From positions 1 to 18,264 of the forward strand of contig SABF01000010.1 of assembly GCA_009929095.1 (NCBI GenBank): 18,264 nt of DNA, given 5' to 3'. Below are positions 14,953 through 18,264 of the stretch, in pieces. The stretch comes from Erysipelotrichia bacterium (GTDB lineage: Bacteria > Bacillota_I > Bacilli_A > Erysipelotrichales > Erysipelotrichaceae). How positions within the stretch are numbered: the first letter of the stretch is position 1; every line of letters starts with the position of its first letter. A model generated the notes under the pieces. It had not been told where the DNA came from. It saw nothing but the letters and a program-made list of their open reading frames with translations, and ran no database searches. The position numbers and the translations under genes were made by a program.

Positions 14953-15267
14953 CTACTTCAGATTCAGTTTCTTCTGAATGGTAGCGATGAGACTCTTCGG
15001 ACTTTTCATTGCAATGCTGATCGGAATATCAACGACATGTTTGTCTTTGAAGCGTTCCATTCCGCCGACCTGGATATCGTGGGCAAGGACGACAACGTCT
15101 GCATCTTTGATCTCCTGATCTGTCAGCTTGTTCTGAACACCAATTGTTCCCTGCGTTTCGATCTTGCATTCATGACCTGCTTCCTTTGCGGCAGTCTGTA
15201 TCTTCTCCGCAACGATGTAGGTGTGAGCAATCCCGGCAGTGCAGGCGGTAACTCCGACAATCTTCAT
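14953..15267 (-). CDS. PTS fructose-type IIB component
   Basis: 104 residues from the ATG at 15267, chosen because AAAAGGAGGTG stands 5 bases upstream; the frame extends to 15285 without a better start. The phosphocysteine is Cys9 in VTACTAGIAHT; relatives usually read ACPTGIAHT, so the loop residues after Cys differ here. The C-terminal half (VVVLAHDIQVGG, then a basic helix) fits the small fructose IIB fold. It accepts phosphate from IIA and passes it to the sugar in IIC. It is the first gene of the catabolic operon, with an 815-base noncoding region upstream. Confidence 0.92.
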   Translation of the reverse strand: MKIVGVTACTAGIAHTYIVAEKIQTAAKEAGHECKIETQGTIGVQNKLTDQEIKDADVVVLAHDIQVGGMERFKDKHVVDIPISIAMKSPKSLIATIQKKLNLK

Positions 15268-15379
15268 AGTGCACCTCCTTTTCACTGAATCTTCTGCTGC
15301 TAACGATAGATTAGCATTTCATAGTTTCTATAGAATTTATTATCTGTCAGACTATTACGGTAATACTTTGCTTATTTAT

Positions 15380-15394
15380 GTTAATATTGTTAAC
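15380..15394. promoter_or_regulatory. Palindrome GTTAA-TATTG-TTAAC upstream of the PTS operon
   Basis: Perfect 5-bp arms over 15 bases, 113 bases before the IIB start. It is in the position of an operator or activator site in the leader or promoter of the catabolic operon. Confidence 0.4.
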
Positions 15395-15413
15395 CTTTCA
15401 GGCAGAATATCTA

Positions 15414-15423
15414 AAACCGGTTT
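15414..15423. promoter_or_regulatory. Candidate LacI-family operator AAACCGGTTT
   Basis: A perfect 10-bp palindrome with the central CCGG that many LacI-family operators share. It lies upstream of IIB, and the window encodes one LacI regulator (7406-8416). The regulator's unusual hinge makes the link tentative. Confidence 0.4.
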
Positions 15424-15465
15424 GCATAAATGAATTGGTTTGAGCGCAATTATATATTGCCTGAT

Positions 15466-15493
15466 AATATAAGCCTACAGAGTATAATAACAA
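15466..15493 (-). promoter_or_regulatory. Weak candidate promoter for the catabolic operon
   Basis: On the minus strand: TTGTTA (15488-15493), 16-base spacer, TATATT (15466-15471). The leader would be about 190 bases and include both palindromes above. Other AT-rich matches nearby are possible. Confidence 0.3.
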
Positions 15494-16082
15494 TCAATAT
15501 ACTTTCCATTAAGTAAACCGCGTAATTTCAAACAAATGTTTTTTAGTCGAAATCAAAGTCCGTTAATGAGTACATTCTGCAGGAAATGCTATCTGACTCC
15601 GTTATGCCTGGGTGCTATGGTTTATGCCGATAATATAAATACGCTTTCCCTGCAATAGAGAATTATGTTTCTATCTGAACATTCTCTGTATTATCGTAAG
15701 CATGATTTCTGTCTCCATAACATATTTCCTGATACTGCGCAGACGGATTGCAGATCAAAACAGTTAACAGCACAGAATACGTACACCTCCATAAATTCGC
15801 CTGACGTATATTTCTTTTTGGCTCTGAGCTTCAGATATCTGTACGTACTATGTTCAATTGAATAGGAGATCATATTTCATCAGACTGTCATTCCTTCATT
15901 GAATGCAAAATGATATCTTGCCATTTTCAGCTGCGCGGAGCATATTGTTTTACGGCGATCAAAATTGAAGCATCTATTGTAGTTCGTTGTATTTGCGCTG
16001 TATATTTCTGCTAGATAGAAATGTCGCATCTCTGCTAATGATTCAACAAACAAATCCCTTTCTTACCTGGATATTTGACGAT

Positions 16083-16124
16083 AAAAAAAGAACCTGAAGC
16101 GGAATAATTCGCCTCAAGTTCTTT
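16083..16124 (-). terminator. Strong terminator after the IIA gene
   Basis: Arms 16087-16101 and 16110-16124 pair over 15 positions (13 Watson-Crick, two off positions that can wobble in one orientation) with an 8-base loop, followed on the minus strand by a T7 run. It separates the regulator/IIA unit from the IIB-to-kinase operon. Confidence 0.88.
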
Positions 16125-16131
16125 ATTCTAT

Positions 16132-16662
16132 TCAAACATTAATATCGAGATCTACAATTTCTTCTTCACTGTCTGCAGGACCTTCGAGTACACTGTCATC
16201 GCAGACAATAGTACTGATAATTTCTTCTGCATCTGTACAGGTTTTTAGTTTTTGAATCCGTGCATCGTTGCCGAGTTTGCCTGCCAGCTGACTCAGCAGA
16301 ATCATATGGTTCTCTGCAAAAGACTGATCCGCACTGACGCAGAATAGAAAGATCATTTCTGTGTCCTGAAAGCCTGACGGATCTATGCTTGATTCCCACT
16401 TAATTGGATTGATCGTCCTGCCGATTGCAATTCCTATCTTCTTAGCGGCAGCAGATTTACCATGAGGGATGGAGAGAGAACTGCCCATTCCTGTAGGACC
16501 CTCTTTTTCCCGGTCATAGATATCCGCCACAAACTGATCAACATCATCAATATAGCCGTTATTTAACAGCAGTCTGCTGAGACTGCGCAGAACTTCGTCT
16601 TTGTCTGTACCGTTTACTTGTAAACTAATAATGCTTGGATCAAGTATTTCTTTTAATTCCAT
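16132..16662 (-). CDS. PTS fructose/mannitol-type IIA component
   Basis: 176 residues. The EIIA type 2 fold is shown by the phosphohistidine His67 in LSIPHGKS, GPTGMGSSL just before it, and FLFCVSADQS plus HMILLSQLAGKL further on. It carries phosphate from HPr to the separate IIB. Most free-standing IIA proteins of this type are about 150 residues; here an acidic extension (SEEEIVDLDINV) ends the protein and resembles the IIC tail. The ATG at 16662 has AAAAGGAGAA upstream. It lies 21 bases after the regulator stop and is cotranscribed with it, but is separated from IIB/IIC by a strong terminator and 815 noncoding bases. Confidence 0.92.
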   Translation of the reverse strand: MELKEILDPSIISLQVNGTDKDEVLRSLSRLLLNNGYIDDVDQFVADIYDREKEGPTGMGSSLSIPHGKSAAAKKIGIAIGRTINPIKWESSIDPSGFQDTEMIFLFCVSADQSFAENHMILLSQLAGKLGNDARIQKLKTCTDAEEIISTIVCDDSVLEGPADSEEEIVDLDINV

Positions 16663-16683
16663 TTTTTTATTCTCCTTTTAATG

Positions 16684-18264
16684 TTATTGGACAAGATAGT
16701 AATAAAGATCTATTTCATTTTTGAACCGGCATATCCGATCCACGTTTTCCTGAGATTCTGTCAGCTTTATGAATTGCCGATAGAATTCCTGCCACTTAGC
16801 CAATTCGTTTTCGTTCTTCATAAGAATATTTAACAGCAAAACAACTCTTACCTTTTCAGTGCCCCAGTCGATTGGTTCATCAAGTGTCGCAATAACCAGC
16901 TTTGATTCGTTAGTATACTTCATCTGCCCATGAGGAATTGCTACGCCCAGACCGATGGAGGTTGTAGACTTTTCTTCTCTGTCCAGCACCGTTGAACAAT
17001 ACTGAGATGCTGCGTATCCCTTCGATGTCAGTTTGAGGCACATCTCATTCAGCAGCTTTGTCTTATCGGTATAATGCACCTGAGTCATCATGAGTTCCGG
17101 CTCAAACAGAGAATGGCAGATTGGATCAAAGTGGAAAGGCTTCATCAGATCATTTCTGCGGATTACGCTGATATGTTCTCTGATCAAGTCATAATTACTG
17201 TCAGCGAACGGATCCGGAAGCAGAACAATGTGTTTATCTTTGCTTTCAAGCGATGCAGTCGATAAGATCAGATCTGCATCTGTTGAAGATAAACTGCTGA
17301 ACTCATGCACAGACAAAATGTCACATCTGCCAAGATCCGAGATATGATGCATCAGCTTATCCGTAACCATCTGAGAGATACTCATACTCAGATTGGAAAC
17401 AAGGATTGCCTTCAAAGGACGACTGCTGCGATCAAGCGCGCTTTGAATATACAGAGCAATATAACTGAGTTCATTGTCCGAGATCGTCACGCGGAAATAC
17501 TCTTCAAATAATGTGGAGATCAGCCAGGATACTCTCAGTGTGGAAATATATTTTTCACGCATATAGATATTTGCCGTTCCATCTGCCGGCATGCCATACC
17601 TAAGTCTGAACAGAAGAGGTCTGATATGATTGATCAGTCCTCGGTACAGACTGTCATCATGGGTCAGATCTACATTCATGACTTCAGATACCACTGAAAT
17701 TGTCTTTCTGACAAACTCCTGCAGTTTTTCATCATATTCCTTTACCATCTGCTGAGGATTATCAGTCTTGTTATCAATCACCTGAGAACAAAGTATCTGA
17801 ACGGTTAGAAAACCAACTTCTTCAGGACGTTCCAGCAAGCCAAGATGATCATTGAGCTGTTGGTACAATGCTTTGGAGAAATGATATTCTGTGCTCTGTC
17901 CAACAGCCCTTCCCACATCTGTGTATTTCATGCTCAGGCACTTCTGCCCCTGCAGATTTTCATATAATGCGATCGAAATATATACGAGAATATCGGTGTA
18001 AGAATGATCCGTGAAGTTGAAATTCCACTGCTTTTCCACATCCAAAAGAATTTTCTCGATCGCATCAATATTTAATCCAGGCAAAAAATACACCAGATCT
18101 TCTCCAGGCTTTTTATCTGAATCCACTGACACAATAAATTCTTTCAGTGCCTGTCGATAATCCTCTTCGGAAAACTGCACAGTCAGTCCTTTTCGTCTGA
18201 CTGATTTTAAAGAGATGCTGAACGCTTTCAGCCACTCTGCACAATCCTGTATTACTTTCTGGGC
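16684..18264 (-). CDS. BglG/LicR/MtlR-type PTS regulator with PRD and EIIA domains (partial, N-terminus off the right edge)
   Basis: 526 codons visible. The frame is open through 18264; the GTG at 18180 is internal, since the upstream residues (EWLKAFSISLKSVRRKGLTV) look like the end of the DNA-binding region. Numbered from the window edge: PRD1 with His87 (TDHSYTDIL), PRD2 with His213 (LINHIRPLL), an EIIB-like domain near 285-365, and EIIA with His445 (VAIPHGQ). The second His of each PRD reads Gln and Tyr, and the EIIB-like domain lacks its Cys (LVSNLSMS). Such proteins are DNA-binding activators whose activity is set by PTS phosphorylation. It probably controls the catabolic operon from sites in 15268-16082. 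Confidence 0.88.
   Translation of the reverse strand, partial: AQKVIQDCAEWLKAFSISLKSVRRKGLTVQFSEEDYRQALKEFIVSVDSDKKPGEDLVYFLPGLNIDAIEKILLDVEKQWNFNFTDHSYTDILVYISIALYENLQGQKCLSMKYTDVGRAVGQSTEYHFSKALYQQLNDHLGLLERPEEVGFLTVQILCSQVIDNKTDNPQQMVKEYDEKLQEFVRKTISVVSEVMNVDLTHDDSLYRGLINHIRPLLFRLRYGMPADGTANIYMREKYISTLRVSWLISTLFEEYFRVTISDNELSYIALYIQSALDRSSRPLKAILVSNLSMSISQMVTDKLMHHISDLGRCDILSVHEFSSLSSTDADLILSTASLESKDKHIVLLPDPFADSNYDLIREHISVIRRNDLMKPFHFDPICHSLFEPELMMTQVHYTDKTKLLNEMCLKLTSKGYAASQYCSTVLDREEKSTTSIGLGVAIPHGQMKYTNESKLVIATLDEPIDWGTEKVRVVLLLNILMKNENELAKWQEFYRQFIKLTESQENVDRICRFKNEIDLYYYLVQ

Larger units (their letters stand above)
15268..16082. other. Long AT-rich noncoding region upstream of the catabolic operon
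   Basis: 815 bases without a gene I can support. Seen: palindromes at 15380-15394, 15414-15423, 15832-15841 (CAGATATCTG) and 15841-15848 (GTACGTAC); inverted repeats AAAATG-N9-CATTTT (15907-15927) and ATTTCT-N7-AGAAAT (16004-16022); and a direct repeat GATAATATAA at 15463-15472 and 15629-15638. Two short open frames at 15665-15865 (+) and 15691-15873 (-) overlap each other, lack ribosome sites and resemble nothing known to me. Likely a large regulatory region, or one hiding a small RNA. Confidence 0.5.

Noticed and set aside
15636..15649. Catabolite-responsive element (cre)-like sequence
   Set aside because: Several mismatches to the TGNAANCGNTNNCA consensus on either strand, and it is far from the likely promoter.
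15665..15873. Two short overlapping open frames in the noncoding region
   Set aside because: Opposite-strand frames of 60-66 codons without ribosome sites; neither resembles a known protein.
15904..15923. Sigma-54-like TGGCA...TTGCA on the minus strand
   Set aside because: The spacing is 4 bases too long for a -24/-12 promoter, and the local regulator is not a LevR-type sigma-54 activator.
1..18264. CRISPR array, tRNA/rRNA genes, transposases, prophage genes
   Set aside because: I looked for direct-repeat arrays, RNA gene signatures and transposase or integrase motifs and found none.

Overview
The window looks like chromosome of a low-to-mid GC anaerobic Bacillota. AGGAGG-type ribosome sites, PTS sugar genes, a PRD/EIIA regulator, LacI control, rho-independent terminators and a DUF4358-like lipoprotein all fit that. 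An Erysipelotrichales-like gut bacterium is my guess, from gene style only. Almost everything is on the minus strand; one short-chain dehydrogenase is on the plus strand.

Region by region: (1) 1-2665, a VWA/metallopeptidase-like protein followed by a MoxR-type AAA+ ATPase that runs off the left edge, a classic MoxR-VWA pair. (2) 2855-6752, two paralogous APC-superfamily permeases (minus) divergent from a UcpA-like short-chain dehydrogenase (plus). They share a compact divergent promoter with dyad-symmetric elements. (3) 6901-8416, a LacI-family regulator followed by a small lipoprotein, isolated by strong terminators. (4) 8718-15267, an eight-gene sugar/sugar-acid catabolic operon, transcribed in the order PTS fructose-type IIB, IIC, class II aldolase, RpiB-like isomerase, GldA-like dehydrogenase, Asp/Glu-racemase-like protein, 64-residue membrane protein, DUF1537 four-carbon-acid-sugar-kinase-like protein. 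(5) 15268-16082, an unusually long AT-rich noncoding region with several palindromes and a direct repeat. (6) 16132-18264, a separate PTS IIA gene preceded by a PRD/EIIA regulator that runs off the right edge.

The IIA protein presumably feeds phosphate to IIB/IIC, and the regulator senses PTS flux. The aldolase, isomerase, dehydrogenase and kinase would process an imported ketose- or sugar-acid-like substrate to central three-carbon intermediates. The combination of a PTS permease with a DUF1537 kinase, a racemase-like protein with an altered active site and a conserved-looking small membrane protein is not a pathway I can name. It is the best candidate for an undescribed system here. The substrate is unknown, and nothing in the sequence alone fixes it.
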